In this document: piece by piece, positions 41,788 through 51,427 of the stretch
How the letters are laid out: each line of letters opens with the position of its first letter
Numbering within the stretch: the first letter of the stretch is position 1
Assembly: GCF_002262875.1 (NCBI RefSeq)
Contig: NZ_NKYE01000003.1
Span: 62,001-126,000 of the forward strand
Direction of reading: 5' to 3'
Source: Amycolatopsis antarctica
Lineage (GTDB): Bacteria > Actinomycetota > Actinomycetes > Mycobacteriales > Pseudonocardiaceae
Length of the DNA: 64,000 bases
The notes under the pieces: generated by a model
Told to the model about the DNA's origin: nothing
Database searches by the model: none
What the model saw: only the letters and a program-made list of their open reading frames with translations
Position numbers and translations under genes: made by a program

Positions 41788-43338
41788 ATGGCCGACCAGC
41801 AGTCCTCCAGCCCGGCCCAGGAGATCGCCGCCGGTTACGCGAGTGACGGTGGCGCGATCGAACTCGGTTCGGTGGTGATCGACGGGCAGGCCGACGCCTC
41901 GGCGGCCGTGCGGCTGCCGCTGGCGACGCTGAACCGGCACGGGCTGGTGGCCGGCGCGACCGGCACCGGCAAGACGAAGACCCTCCAGTTGATCGCCGAG
42001 CAGCTCTCCGCCAGCGGCGTGCCCGTCGTACTGGCCGACGTCAAGGGTGACCTGTCCGGACTGGCCGAGCAGGGCACCGGCGGGGACAAGCTCACCGCGC
42101 GTGCCGCGGAGACCGGTGGCGACTGGGCTCCGGAGGCGTTCCCGGTGCAGTTCCTCTCCCTCGGCACCGGCGGGAAGGGCGTACCGATCAGGGCGAGCAT
42201 CACCAGCTTTGGGCCGATCCTGCTGTCGAAGGTGCTGGGACTGAACGAGACCCAGGAGTCGACGCTCGGACTGATCTTCCACTGGGCCGACCAGCGCGGG
42301 CTGGCTCTGCTGGACACCAAGGACCTGCGGGCGGTGATCACGCACCTGACAAGTGACGAGGGCAAGGAGGACCTGAAGGGCATCGGCGGGGTCTCGGCAG
42401 CCACCGCCGGGGTCATCCTGCGCGCACTGTCCAATCTGGAGGCTCAGGGCGGCGACGACTTCTTCGGCGAGCCGGAGCTCGATGTCGCGGACCTGATGCG
42501 GCGGACCGACGCCAAGGGCGTGGTGAGCCTGCTGGAACTGGACAACCTGCAGACGAAACCGGCGCTGTTCTCCACTTTCCTCATGTGGCTGCTGGCCGAG
42601 CTGTTCGAGGAACTGCCGGAGGAGGGCGACCTCGACCGGCCGAAGCTGGTGTTCTTCTTCGACGAGGCGCACCTGCTGTTCAACGACGCCTCGAAGGCGT
42701 TCCTGGACAGCATCGAGCAGACGGTGAAGCTGATCCGTTCCAAGGGGGTCGGCGTGTTCTTCTGCACCCAGTTGCCGACCGACATCCCGAACGCGGTGCT
42801 CTCCCAGCTCGGCGCCCGGGTGCAGCACGCGCTGCGCGCCTTCACTCCCGAGGACCAGAAGGCCCTGGCGAAGACCGTGAAGACGTATCCGACGACGAAG
42901 CACTACGCACTGGACGAGGCGCTCACCTCACTGGGCACCGGCGAGGCGATCGTGACCGTCCTGTCCGAACGGGGTGCCCCGACCCCGGTGGCGTGGACCC
43001 GGCTGCGCGCGCCCAGGTCGAAGATGGGATCCATCGGCGCCGAGGCGATCACCGCCTCCTCGGCCACCTCGGATCTGCACGGCAAGTACTCGGAGACGGT
43101 GGACCGCGAGTCGGCGTACGAGAAGCTCGCGGACCGGGTGTCCGCCCCGGCGTCCGCCGGCGAGACCGAGGCGGCCACGCCGGACGCACCGGAGCGGCAG
43201 CCGGAGTCCGACGCCGAGGAGCCCGGCTTCCTGTCGAAGGCGATGAGCAACCCCGCGCTCAAGTCCTTCGCCCGCTCGGCCGCGAGTGCGCTCGGCAGGG
43301 AGGTCACCCGCGGCCTGTTCGGCAACCGGCGCCGGTAG
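41788..43338 (+). CDS. HerA-like P-loop ATPase (DUF853, Rv2510c-like)
   Basis: A 516-residue ATPase of the HerA/FtsK superfamily. Walker A GATGTGKT is near residue 53 and Walker B KLVFFFDEAHLLF at about 287-299; FFCTQLPTDIPNAVLSQLGARVQHALRAF carries the sensor and arginine-finger region. Residues 455-490 form an acidic Pro/Ala linker, then a short basic C-terminus. Homologues are proposed DNA or RNA motors of unknown task. GGGAGCG precedes ATG 41788. Confidence 0.88.
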   Translation: MADQQSSSPAQEIAAGYASDGGAIELGSVVIDGQADASAAVRLPLATLNRHGLVAGATGTGKTKTLQLIAEQLSASGVPVVLADVKGDLSGLAEQGTGGDKLTARAAETGGDWAPEAFPVQFLSLGTGGKGVPIRASITSFGPILLSKVLGLNETQESTLGLIFHWADQRGLALLDTKDLRAVITHLTSDEGKEDLKGIGGVSAATAGVILRALSNLEAQGGDDFFGEPELDVADLMRRTDAKGVVSLLELDNLQTKPALFSTFLMWLLAELFEELPEEGDLDRPKLVFFFDEAHLLFNDASKAFLDSIEQTVKLIRSKGVGVFFCTQLPTDIPNAVLSQLGARVQHALRAFTPEDQKALAKTVKTYPTTKHYALDEALTSLGTGEAIVTVLSERGAPTPVAWTRLRAPRSKMGSIGAEAITASSATSDLHGKYSETVDRESAYEKLADRVSAPASAGETEAATPDAPERQPESDAEEPGFLSKAMSNPALKSFARSAASALGREVTRGLFGNRRR

Positions 43339-43381
43339 CCAGGGCGGGCCGGCGATCCGGCACGGCGAAACCCTTGCCGTG

Positions 43382-44327
43382 TCAGCGATCCGTCAGTTTC
43401 GCCATGATCGTCTTCGCGTCGTTGATCGGGATGGCGAAGCCGATTCCGACGCTGCCCGCGGCACCGCCGCTGCCCGCCGACGGGGAGTAGATGGACGAGT
43501 TGATGCCGATCACCTCGCCCGCCGAGTTCACCAGCGGCCCGCCCGAGTTGCCCTGGTTGATCGAGGCGTCGGTCTGGATCGCGGTGTAGCCGGGCGCCTG
43601 CTCCGCGGACCCGCCGCCGCGCGCCTGCGATTCGGCCCGCTCGCCGACCTCGGATAGCTGCCTGCCGACGGCGCTGACGATGCCCGAGGTGACCGTGTTC
43701 CGCAGGCCACCGGGGGAGCCGATCGCGACGACCTCCTGCCCGGCACGAACGGCCGAGGAGTCGCCGAGTACCGCCGGCGTCAGCCCGCTCGCGCCGGTCG
43801 CCTGGAGCACGGCGATGTCGGCCGTGGCGTCCGCACCGAGGACGTCGGCCCGCACCTTCCGGCCGTCCGACAGGGTGACGGTGACCTGCCCGGACGCCCC
43901 GTCGACGACGTGGGCGTTGGTGAGGATCCGTCCGTCCTCGCTCAGGATCACGCCGGAGCCGATCGACTCGCCGCGCGCCGTACGCACGTTGACCTGGACC
44001 ACGCTCGGCAGCACCTGCCCGGCCACGGCGCTGACATCGGCGGCCCCGGTGGACACCGGCGTTCCGGTGGCGGTGGCCGAGGTGCCGGGCCCACCGTCCG
44101 TGCCGCTGCCGAGCCCGACGACGACGGCGCCCGCCCCGCCGCCCACCAGCGCCGCGGCCACCGCGGTGGCGGAGACGACGGCGGCGAGACGCCGGGGTCC
44201 GCGCGGTCGCTCCCGCTGCCCGCCGGGTGCCGGGGCGAACAGTGGATGCCCGGATTCCGGGTCGGCGGTGTTCTGCGGGTGTGCTGCGTTCCAGGGGCCG
44301 TGGCCGCGATACTGGTCGGTGTCCATG
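43382..44327 (-). CDS. Membrane-anchored trypsin-like serine protease (HtrA-like, no PDZ)
   Basis: A protein of about 314 residues: cytoplasmic N-terminus, one transmembrane helix (LAAVVSATAVAAALVGGGAGAV), then a chymotrypsin-fold domain. The triad is in ILTNAHVVDG (His), TADIAVLQ (Asp) and NQGNSGGPLVNSAG (Ser). It stops right after the protease domain, lacking the PDZ domain of HtrA/PepD. ATG 44327 is chosen; an in-frame ATG lies at 44347. Likely role: envelope protein quality control. Confidence 0.88.
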
Positions 44328-44412
44328 AACCCAGGTTCGGCGCGCATCGTGAGAGCAGGCTGAGGGCAAGCCCTCGATTTGGCTGAGAGTCGCGCCAGGA
44401 GGAGACGGCGGC

Positions 44413-45057
44413 GTGACGGACGCGCTGATTCCCCGCGTCCGGCGGGAACTGGCCCCCGGTGCCGTGCACCTGCCGGACTGGCTGGACCTCGACGCGCAAC
44501 GCGAACTCGTCCGGGCGTGCCGGGGCTGGGCGGGTGCGCTGCGCGCGGCCCGGCTGCCGAACGGCGGCGTGATGTCGGTGCGCTCGATGTGCCTGGGCTG
44601 GCACTGGTACCCGTACCGGTACTCGCGCACGATCGACGACGGGGACGGCTCCCCGGTCACCCCGTTCCCGGAATGGCTGGGCGATCTCGGCAGGAGGGCG
44701 CTCGCGGACGCCTACCTCGGCGACGCGCCGGACTACCGGCCGGACGTGGCGCTGGTCAACTACTACGACCACACCGCGCGGATGGGTCTGCACCAGGACC
44801 GCGAGGAGCTGAGCACGGCTCCGGTGGTCTCGCTCAGCATCGGCGACGCCTGCGTGTTCCGGTTCGGCAACACCGAGAACCGTGGCCGCCCGTGGACCGA
44901 CGTCGAACTGGAGTCCGGTGACCTATTCGTTTTCGGCGGCCCTTCGCGTCTCGCCTTCCACGGCGTGCCCCGCACCCGGCCGGGCACCGCCGATCCGGCA
45001 CTCGGCCTCGTCGCCGGGCGGCTCAACATCACCCTCCGGGAGTCCGGACTGGACTGA
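44413..45057 (+). CDS. AlkB-like alpha-ketoglutarate-dependent dioxygenase
   Basis: A 214-residue Fe(II) enzyme reversing alkyl damage in DNA or RNA. Iron ligands H127, D129 (GLHQDREE) and H183 (LAFHGVPRTRPG), and the 2-oxoglutarate Arg in RLNITLR are intact. VALVNYYDHTARMG is the usual substrate-side strand. GTG 44413 has AGGAGGAGACGGC upstream. Its stop abuts the stop of the convergent methyltransferase gene. Confidence 0.9.
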   Translation: MTDALIPRVRRELAPGAVHLPDWLDLDAQRELVRACRGWAGALRAARLPNGGVMSVRSMCLGWHWYPYRYSRTIDDGDGSPVTPFPEWLGDLGRRALADAYLGDAPDYRPDVALVNYYDHTARMGLHQDREELSTAPVVSLSIGDACVFRFGNTENRGRPWTDVELESGDLFVFGGPSRLAFHGVPRTRPGTADPALGLVAGRLNITLRESGLD

Positions 45058-45819
45058 TCAGCGCAGCGTGGCACCGACGATCTGGGTGACGCCCGCGTAG
45101 GTCTGGTCGAGCTCGGTGAAGCCCCTGGCCCGTAGTTCGGCGGCGATCTCACCGCGTTCGAACATGCGCTGCCCGGAGGCGATCCCGCCGAGCGTGTCGA
45201 CGGTCCGCGCGGGCTCCCAGGAACGGCGCGCCGTGGTGAGCAGCGCGATCCGGCCACCGGGGCGCAGCGTGGCGGCGAACGAGTCGAGCGCGGCGTGCGG
45301 ATCGGCGAACATGTGCAGCGCCGCGAAACAGCACACGGCGTCCACACTGGATTCGCGCAGCGGCAGGGTCACCGCGTCGCCCCGGAGGTACACCGCCGTG
45401 TCCGGGCCGTCCGCCGCCACGGCACGGTCCAGCATCGGCCGGGAGCCGTCCAGCCCCACCGACAGGCCCTCCGGCCCGACGTGCCAGGCGAAGGCCCTGG
45501 TGAACCGGCCGGTGCCGCAGGCCACGTCCAGCACGGTGTCGCCCTGATTGGGGCACAGCAGTTCCATGGCGAGCGCGACCTCCTCGTCCATGCTCGGGCC
45601 TCCGGCGCCCTTGGCCACCCGCCCCAGCGCGGGCCGCCACCAGTGTTCGTAGACCGCGGCCACGGCGCCGACGCCCATGAGCCGCTGGGTGATACCGGTG
45701 GACGGTCCGGCGGGCGAGTCGCCGAGCAGGTCGAGGTAGCCGGCGGCGGTTCTCGGCGTGGCCGGTGGTTCGGCGAGAAGCCCGAGCAGACGCTGGTCGG
45801 CCGCGGAGGGACCGGGCAT
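45058..45819 (-). CDS. Class I SAM-dependent methyltransferase
   Basis: A 253-residue methyltransferase. The SAM motif VLDVACGTGRFTRAF is near 97-111, GLDGSRPMLDRA holds the acidic motif II, and LRPGGRIALLT motif III. The N-terminal 70 residues resemble the lipid or quinone methyltransferases of actinomycetes. RBS AAGGAG lies seven bases before ATG 45819. Substrate unknown. Confidence 0.87.
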   Translation of the reverse strand: MPGPSAADQRLLGLLAEPPATPRTAAGYLDLLGDSPAGPSTGITQRLMGVGAVAAVYEHWWRPALGRVAKGAGGPSMDEEVALAMELLCPNQGDTVLDVACGTGRFTRAFAWHVGPEGLSVGLDGSRPMLDRAVAADGPDTAVYLRGDAVTLPLRESSVDAVCCFAALHMFADPHAALDSFAATLRPGGRIALLTTARRSWEPARTVDTLGGIASGQRMFERGEIAAELRARGFTELDQTYAGVTQIVGATLR

Positions 45820-46325
45820 GGTTGCGCTCCTTCCCCGGAGTGCTGCCGGCGGGCCGCGTTCCGGCTCCGCTCCCGGCTCCGCGTGACGGCTTCCGTCTCC
45901 GGTACCGCCAGTCTGGCCGCCGCGCACCGCCGGCGCATCCGTCCGTGCGGGGCCTCGGCCGCCGCGCCACCCAACAGTGCGCTCGCAGCGGGGCCGCGTG
46001 GACGGAGGGGGCGCCGTTCGTCGTCCGCGGCCCGCCGTTCGCCGCTCGGTTCGGTACGAGCGGTCCACTCGTGCCGGTTGCGCTGGCGCCAGCTCGCGCC
46101 GCCGTTCTACTTTCGTTGCGGGGAAAGGAAACGGGCGGATTCCGCGCAGGTGCGGCCGGCGGCCGGCGAGAGCCCGGCACGGTCGCCCGAGCGACGAGGA
46201 GGGGGAGCACATGAGCACTCGGCAGGCTTCCGGGGCGCGGCGAGGTACCCGGCCGGAGGCGCGCCCGTGCCGTCACGGCGGAGGGGGCCGGTCCGGCGGC
46301 GGGCCGGTTGTGGTGAGCTGGACGA
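45820..46325. other. 506-bp intergenic region, no gene seen
   Basis: Between the divergent methyltransferase and M50 genes. Very GC-rich. An ATG at 46211 with a good upstream GGAGGGGGAG opens a frame, but it runs on out of phase through the M50 and proA-like genes and has no homology, so it is not called. Promoters are not obvious. Confidence 0.5.
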
Positions 46326-47030
46326 GTGAACGGCCTCGATCAGCTCGTCAACGCGCAACCCGATCCGGCGGGCGCCGTGCCACTCGTCACCGGAGGGCTG
46401 GCGCTGCTACTGGTGCTGTCGGGATCGCCGTGGCGCTGGGCACGCAACGTGGTCACGATCGTCCACGAGGCCGGGCACGCTCTGATCGCGGTACTGGTCG
46501 GCCGCCGCCTGCAGGGCATCCGCCTGCACTCCGACACCTCCGGCGTTACCGTCTCCCGCGGCCGCCCGACCGGTCCGGGCATGGCGCTGACGGCGCTGGC
46601 CGGTTACCCCGCGCCCGCGTTGCTCGGGCTGGCCTTCGCCGGGCTGATCGCGGCCGACCGCACGCCCCTGCTGCTGGTGCTGGCCGCCGGGTTGCTGCTG
46701 GGCGTGCTGGTGATGGTGCGCAACGTGTACGGCGTCTTCACGGTGGTCGTCTCGGCCGCGGTGCTCGCCGTGGTGGCCTGGCTGGCGCCGCCGGGCGTCC
46801 AGGCGGCTTTCGTGTACCTGATGACCTGGTTCCTGCTCCTCGGTGGCGTCCGGCCGGTCTTCGAACTGCAGGGCAAGCGCAGGCGCGGAGCGGCCCGCGA
46901 CTCCGACGCCGACCAACTCTCCCGGCTGACCGGGGTGCCGGCGGCGTTGTGGATGCTCGTCCTCGGTGTGCTCGCGGTGGGATGTCTGCTTCTCGGCGGG
47001 ATGCTGCTGGTGGAGCCGGTGTTCGCCTGA
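46326..47030 (+). CDS. M50B family membrane metalloprotease
   Basis: A 234-residue membrane protein with about six helices. The zinc motif HEAGH is at 47-51 within the first helices (VVTIVHEAGHALIAVLVGRRL), which defines the M50B group related to SpoIVFB. A cytoplasmic basic loop (FELQGKRRRGAARDSDADQL) precedes the last helix. GTG 46326 starts the protein. Substrate unknown; perhaps an anti-sigma factor. Confidence 0.87.
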   Translation: MNGLDQLVNAQPDPAGAVPLVTGGLALLLVLSGSPWRWARNVVTIVHEAGHALIAVLVGRRLQGIRLHSDTSGVTVSRGRPTGPGMALTALAGYPAPALLGLAFAGLIAADRTPLLLVLAAGLLLGVLVMVRNVYGVFTVVVSAAVLAVVAWLAPPGVQAAFVYLMTWFLLLGGVRPVFELQGKRRRGAARDSDADQLSRLTGVPAALWMLVLGVLAVGCLLLGGMLLVEPVFA

Positions 47031-47150
47031 CCGGCGCCGAGGCACCCGCCGCGCGTGCGGCACACTTGCCTGGTGTTCCGGCCGCCACCCGGTGGACGTG
47101 CGGACCGGCACGGGAGAAGTCCGTTCCTGGGGCTGTCGAAAGGATCCGCG

Positions 47151-48392
47151 GTGACCGACGAGGTGTCGAAGGCTGTCGAGCAGTGTGCGCGTGCGGCGAA
47201 GACCGCGGCGCCGTCCCTGGCCGCGGCGGCCCCGGAGGCCGTCGACGCGGCCCTGCTGGCCATGGCCGGACGACTGCGCAGCGAGCGGGACGCGGTGCTC
47301 GAAGCGAACGCGGCCGACGTGGCCGCGGCGCGGGCCGAGGGCATGAGCGCGGGCCTGCTCGACCGGCTGACCATCACCGAGCAGCGGCTGACCGGGATGG
47401 CGGAACAGCTCCGGCTGCTGGCCGGCTGCCCGCACCAGGAGCGCTCCCTGCCGGTGTCCACTCTGGACGGTGGGCTGCGGCTGGTCGAGCGCAGGCGCCC
47501 GGTCGGCGTCATCGGCGCCAACTACGAGGCCCGGCCGAACGTCACCGTCGACATCGCATCCCAGCTCGTCAAGTCCCGCAACGGCGGTGTGCTGCGCACC
47601 GGTTCCGCCGCGCTGGGCTCGGCGCAGCGGCTGCTGGAGGTCGTGGTGACGCCCGCGCTGGTGGAGGCGGGCATCGATCCGGCCGTGATCCAGCTCGTGC
47701 CGCGGGCCGAGCGAGCTGCCGCTGCGGAGCTCGTCCGGCTGCCGGGCCTGGTACCGCTGGTCATCCTGCGCGGCAGCGGGGAGAGCACCAGGGCGCTGGC
47801 CACCGAGGCCGCCGCCCACGGCGTCCGCACCCTCGCCCACGCCGACGGTGGCGGGGTCCTCTACGTCGACGACGCCGCCGACCCGGCGACGGTGCGCGAA
47901 CTGGTCTCCCGCAGCCTCGACCGGCTGGGCGTGTGCAACCGGCTCAACCTGCTGTTGATCTCCTCGGCCGTGCACGACCAGGTGTGGCCGTCGATCGCCG
48001 ATGCGCTCGCGGAGCGCGGCGTCGTGGCCTCGCTCCCGCCGCACGAGCATCCGATCGGCTACGAATGGGCGCTGGACTCCGACAGCGAGGCCACGGTGAC
48101 CGTCGCCCGGGTCGGTTCCCTCGCCGAGGCCGTCGAGATCGCCAACGAGCGGACCTCCGGGCTCGCGGCGGGTATCGCCACCGAGGACGCGTCCGCCGCC
48201 GAGGCGTTCTTCGACGGCTACCAGGGAACCGGTGTCTTCTGGAACGCCCCGACCCGGTTGCTCGACGGCTTCACGATGCTCGGCGTGCCGGAGACGGGCA
48301 TCAACCTCGACAAGGTCCCCGGTCCGCGGGGTCCGGTCACCTACACCGACCTCTACGTCCGCCAGTACGCAGTGCTCCCCGAAGGGCGCTGA
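47151..48392 (+). CDS. Gamma-glutamyl phosphate reductase-like enzyme (ProA family, diverged)
   Basis: A 413-residue aldehyde-dehydrogenase-fold protein that by family would reduce gamma-glutamyl phosphate to glutamate-5-semialdehyde for proline synthesis. PVGVIGANYEARPNVTVDIAS and the catalytic Cys in DRLGVCNRLNLLL are conserved, with WNAPTRLLDGFTMLG near the end. Several stretches differ from standard ProA: VLRTGSAA in place of the usual LRG segment, and the terminal GPRGPVTYTDLYVRQYAV. GTG 47151 follows AAAGGATCCGCG. It could be the proline enzyme or a paralogue; no proB is beside it. Confidence 0.8.
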   Translation: MTDEVSKAVEQCARAAKTAAPSLAAAAPEAVDAALLAMAGRLRSERDAVLEANAADVAAARAEGMSAGLLDRLTITEQRLTGMAEQLRLLAGCPHQERSLPVSTLDGGLRLVERRRPVGVIGANYEARPNVTVDIASQLVKSRNGGVLRTGSAALGSAQRLLEVVVTPALVEAGIDPAVIQLVPRAERAAAAELVRLPGLVPLVILRGSGESTRALATEAAAHGVRTLAHADGGGVLYVDDAADPATVRELVSRSLDRLGVCNRLNLLLISSAVHDQVWPSIADALAERGVVASLPPHEHPIGYEWALDSDSEATVTVARVGSLAEAVEIANERTSGLAAGIATEDASAAEAFFDGYQGTGVFWNAPTRLLDGFTMLGVPETGINLDKVPGPRGPVTYTDLYVRQYAVLPEGR

Positions 48393-48405
48393 TCCCACCG
48401 CGGGG

Positions 48406-49605
48406 TCAGCGGCGCCGCCGGCGGCGGGATCGCACACCGCCAGGTCTGCCGCGGCCGTCCGGGGTGTGCTCGCCCGGCTCGCCGTCGAGCGGTGGCCCCG
48501 GGGCCCTCCCGTGCGGGGTACGTCCCAGCACCCCGGCCGCGAGTTCCTGCGAACCCGCGAGGAAGCCGCCGGGGCGATCGCCCGCACGGCGCAGTGCCGA
48601 GGGACGGAGCCGGTTGTAGCCGCGCACGGAAACGGGACGGCGTAGTCGCAGGCGATAGTCGAGGTGCTCCGCGAGCTCGGCGGCCAGCGCCCGGTCGACC
48701 AGGATGGTGCCGGGCCGGGCGATCGAGGTGAGCCTGCTGGCGAGGTTCACGACCGAGCCGTAGACGTCGCCGAACCGGGACAGGATGGGCCCCGACGCCA
48801 GCCCGGCCCGGACGGCGGGCAGGCCCTCGTCGGCGTCCGCGCGTTCGCTGAGCGTCAGCGCGATCTCCGCCGCCCCGGCCGCCGAGTCGGCGACGAACAG
48901 CACCTCGTCACCGATCATCTTCACCACACGCCCGTGCTGCTCGGCGATCACCTCGCCCGCCATGCCCTCGAAACGTTCCAGCACGGCGCGCAGCTCAGCG
49001 TCGTCGATCCGCCGGGTCAGTCGGGTGAAGCCGACCATGTCGACGAAGCCGGCCACCCGCACCCGCGCATCCGTGTCGCTGTCGCCGTCGGCGAAGGCCC
49101 GGCCGGCGAACGCCGCGAGATGCCTGCGCCAGACGAAGGTCTGTACCGCTTCGAGCTCGGGCAGCAGCTCCTCCACCAGCCTGGCGATCCGGCGTTCGCT
49201 GCTGGCGAGACCGGGATTCTCCACGATCAACGTCCTGAGCAGGTCGATCTGCCACTCGGCGAGCCGGGACAAGTGCTGGCCGAGTGCGCGTGCCACCGAG
49301 GACTCCACCGTGTCCTCGACCAGCCCGGACCGGACCAGCCGGTCGGTGACCCGCATCGCCTCGACGTCGGCGTCGGTGAACACCACCTCGTCGTCGGCGA
49401 CGGTGGCGAAGCCGAGCGCACGCCACAGCCGCGCCGAACGTTCGCTCGGCACCCCGGCGCGGTCGGCCACCTCGGCGCGGGTGTACTTGCGCCTGCCGCC
49501 GAGCAGGGCGCGCTCGATCCGTCGTTGCAGCTCACCGGGTGACAGCCCGGCGAGCGCCTCGGCAGGGACCTCGGCAGGGACTTCGGCGTCGCGCTCGTCG
49601 GCCAC
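48406..49605 (-). CDS. Adenylate cyclase (class III) with N-terminal regulatory domain, Rv2212-like
   Basis: A soluble 399-residue nucleotide cyclase. Residues about 25-175 form the helical regulatory domain seen in the pH-sensing Rv2212 group (LGGRRKYTRAEVADRAGVP, VFTDADVEAMRVTDRLV). The cyclase domain has metal Asp residues in FVDMVGFTRL and MIGDEVLF, and VNLASRL holds the transition-state Asn and Arg. A basic tail ends RSRRRRRR. GTG 49605 lies three bases after the stop of the USP gene, so both are on one message. Confidence 0.9.
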   Translation of the reverse strand: MADERDAEVPAEVPAEALAGLSPGELQRRIERALLGGRRKYTRAEVADRAGVPSERSARLWRALGFATVADDEVVFTDADVEAMRVTDRLVRSGLVEDTVESSVARALGQHLSRLAEWQIDLLRTLIVENPGLASSERRIARLVEELLPELEAVQTFVWRRHLAAFAGRAFADGDSDTDARVRVAGFVDMVGFTRLTRRIDDAELRAVLERFEGMAGEVIAEQHGRVVKMIGDEVLFVADSAAGAAEIALTLSERADADEGLPAVRAGLASGPILSRFGDVYGSVVNLASRLTSIARPGTILVDRALAAELAEHLDYRLRLRRPVSVRGYNRLRPSALRRAGDRPGGFLAGSQELAAGVLGRTPHGRAPGPPLDGEPGEHTPDGRGRPGGVRSRRRRRR

Positions 49606-49608
49606 GGC

Positions 49609-50058
49609 CTACGTGGTGTGCACGATCAGTACGTCGACACCCGACTTGCGGGCCACCTCGGCGGGCACCGAGCCGAGGATGCGGCCGGCGATGGTGTTCA
49701 GGCCCCGGTTGCCGACCACCAGCAGGTCCGCCGAACGCTCCTCGACGGTCTTGCGCAGCGAAGCGACGGGTTCACCGACGACGGCGACCGTGTCGATCTT
49801 CGCGGCGCCCTGCCGGGCCGCCCGGTCCCGCGCGGACTGCAGGGTGTCCTCCGCCGGAGCCGATCCCACGACCTGGTACGCCTCCTCGCGCAGCGCCTCC
49901 TGAGCTTTCTCCACCTCGTGCCTGTCGGCGGGATAGTAGGCGCAGGTGATCACGAGCTGGGCGTTCGCGTCCGCGGCGACGGCGGCCGCTCGGTCGACCG
50001 CCGCGAAGGACGAATCCGAACCGTCGGTGCCAACCACGACGGTCTTGTAACCGGCCAT
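49609..50058 (-). CDS. Universal stress protein, close to cAMP-binding Rv1636
   Basis: A 149-residue USP. It opens YKTVVVGTDGSDSS and ends with LLVVGNRGLNTIAGRILGSVPAEVAR and VDVLIVHTT, closely like mycobacterial Rv1636/MSMEG_3811, which bind cAMP with high affinity. GNRGLNTIAGRILGS is the nucleotide-phosphate site. SD GGAGGCTCTCCG precedes the ATG. It is the first gene of a two-gene unit with the adenylate cyclase, so cAMP binding and synthesis are co-expressed. Confidence 0.92.
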   Translation of the reverse strand: MAGYKTVVVGTDGSDSSFAAVDRAAAVAADANAQLVITCAYYPADRHEVEKAQEALREEAYQVVGSAPAEDTLQSARDRAARQGAAKIDTVAVVGEPVASLRKTVEERSADLLVVGNRGLNTIAGRILGSVPAEVARKSGVDVLIVHTT

Positions 50059-50149
50059 CGGAGAGCCTCCAGCAGGGGTGAGTCGTCGGCGTGTGCAGGA
50101 GCGACAATAGCCGCCCGAGCATCGGCGCGAACCTCCGGAGCCCCGTTAC

Positions 50150-51340
50150 CTACTCGTGAGTTGGTTTTTGCTCGGAACGTCCGGACTGGCTGCCCGAGGA
50201 TCCGGCAGTGGCGTGCTGCTGTTTCCCTGACTCCTCCGAGCCCGGCTTGCGCGGCGAGGGCGTCGGCGAGGGGGCCGGAGCGGGCGTGCCGCCCCGCGTG
50301 GGCCGGAACTGGTGGGTCGGCGAGTCGTCCGTCACCGCCGTGGCACCGCCGACGGTGCCGAGCGCCGCGTCGGCCTGCGTCAGCATCGTGCGGGCAGCGC
50401 GCACCTGGTCGGCGATCTGCGCGCGCAGTGCCTGCAGGGTCTCGACCCGTTCCGTGGCGTCGCCGATCCGGCGGTTGGCTTCCTCGGTCGCCTCCCGGAC
50501 GCGGCGGTGCGCCTCGTCGGACGCCTCCGCCAGCCGGGCGTTGGCCTCGCTGATGGAGCCCTGCTTGCGCCGGTTCGCGTCCTCCACGGACTCACGGCGG
50601 CGACGTTCGACGTCCGCCTTGCAGGTCGCCTCCTCCTCGGCGACCGCCGTACGGATGGCCGTCGCCTCGTCGGTGGCCTCGCGCAGCCTGCGTTCCGCCT
50701 CCGCCTTGCTGGTGGCCTCCTGCTCGGCGAGCACACGCATCGCTTCGGTGCGCCGCGTCGCCATCGCGATCTCGAAGTCCTCCTCGACCTGGGTGCGCCG
50801 CTGCTCGGACTCGGCGTCCAGGCGATCGCGCTCCTCGGTCGCGGTACCGGTGATCTCGGTGGCCTCGGCGCGCGCGGTCTCCAGGACGCCGCGGTGCTCG
50901 GCTTCCATCTCCTTGCGCCGCTCGGCCAGCTCGCCGAGGAGCTGCTCGTAGCGGGCCCGCATGGCGCTGGCGTCGGACTCGGCCGTCGCGCGGATGTGGC
51001 CTGCCTCGGCCTCGGCACGGGCGCGCGTGTCGGCCGCCTCATCCTGGGCGAGCCGGAGCATCCGCTGCAGGCGCTCGGAAAGGCCCTCCAGGGTGGTCGG
51101 CGGCTGGGCCAGCCGATCGACCTGTTTCTGCAGGTCGTCGATCTCGCTGCGGGAGATCTCCAGTTGCCGCGCGAGGTCGCCGGCCTGGGAGATGGCCGCG
51201 TCCCGGTCGGACGTCAGCATGCGCAGGTCGGCGTCCAGCCGCTCGAGATGCTCGTCGACCTGGGCCCGGTCGTAGCCGCGCTTCATCGAGTCGAAGCCGG
51301 CTCCCAGTGGTACGAGCTCCCGTTCTTCGCCAAGACTCAT
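50150..51340 (-). CDS. DivIVA-like coiled-coil protein
   Basis: A 396-residue protein. The N-terminal LGAGFDSMKRGYDRAQVDEHLERLDADLRML is a DivIVA-type membrane-targeting segment. Residues about 45-310 are one long Ala/Glu/Arg coiled coil with short repeats of the AEAERRLREATDEA kind, and the last 75 are Pro/Ser/Gly-rich and disordered. Such proteins organise polar growth or cell wall assembly in actinobacteria. A single Cys sits mid-coil. Partner proteins unknown. Confidence 0.85.
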   Translation of the reverse strand: MSLGEERELVPLGAGFDSMKRGYDRAQVDEHLERLDADLRMLTSDRDAAISQAGDLARQLEISRSEIDDLQKQVDRLAQPPTTLEGLSERLQRMLRLAQDEAADTRARAEAEAGHIRATAESDASAMRARYEQLLGELAERRKEMEAEHRGVLETARAEATEITGTATEERDRLDAESEQRRTQVEEDFEIAMATRRTEAMRVLAEQEATSKAEAERRLREATDEATAIRTAVAEEEATCKADVERRRRESVEDANRRKQGSISEANARLAEASDEAHRRVREATEEANRRIGDATERVETLQALRAQIADQVRAARTMLTQADAALGTVGGATAVTDDSPTHQFRPTRGGTPAPAPSPTPSPRKPGSEESGKQQHATAGSSGSQSGRSEQKPTHE

Positions 51341-51427
51341 GGTCCTACCGTAGCCGTCCCGTGGCTCTCGCCGGGCGTGCGCCCCGTGCCGTGGCGCAAC
51401 CCGGACATGGTTTTCCCTGTTCGGCCC

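Noticed and set aside
45977-48619. 880-residue plus-strand open frame, with a nice GGAGGGGGAG before ATG 46211
   Set aside because: Out of phase with two well-supported genes (M50 and ProA-like) that it overlaps, and of low-complexity composition.
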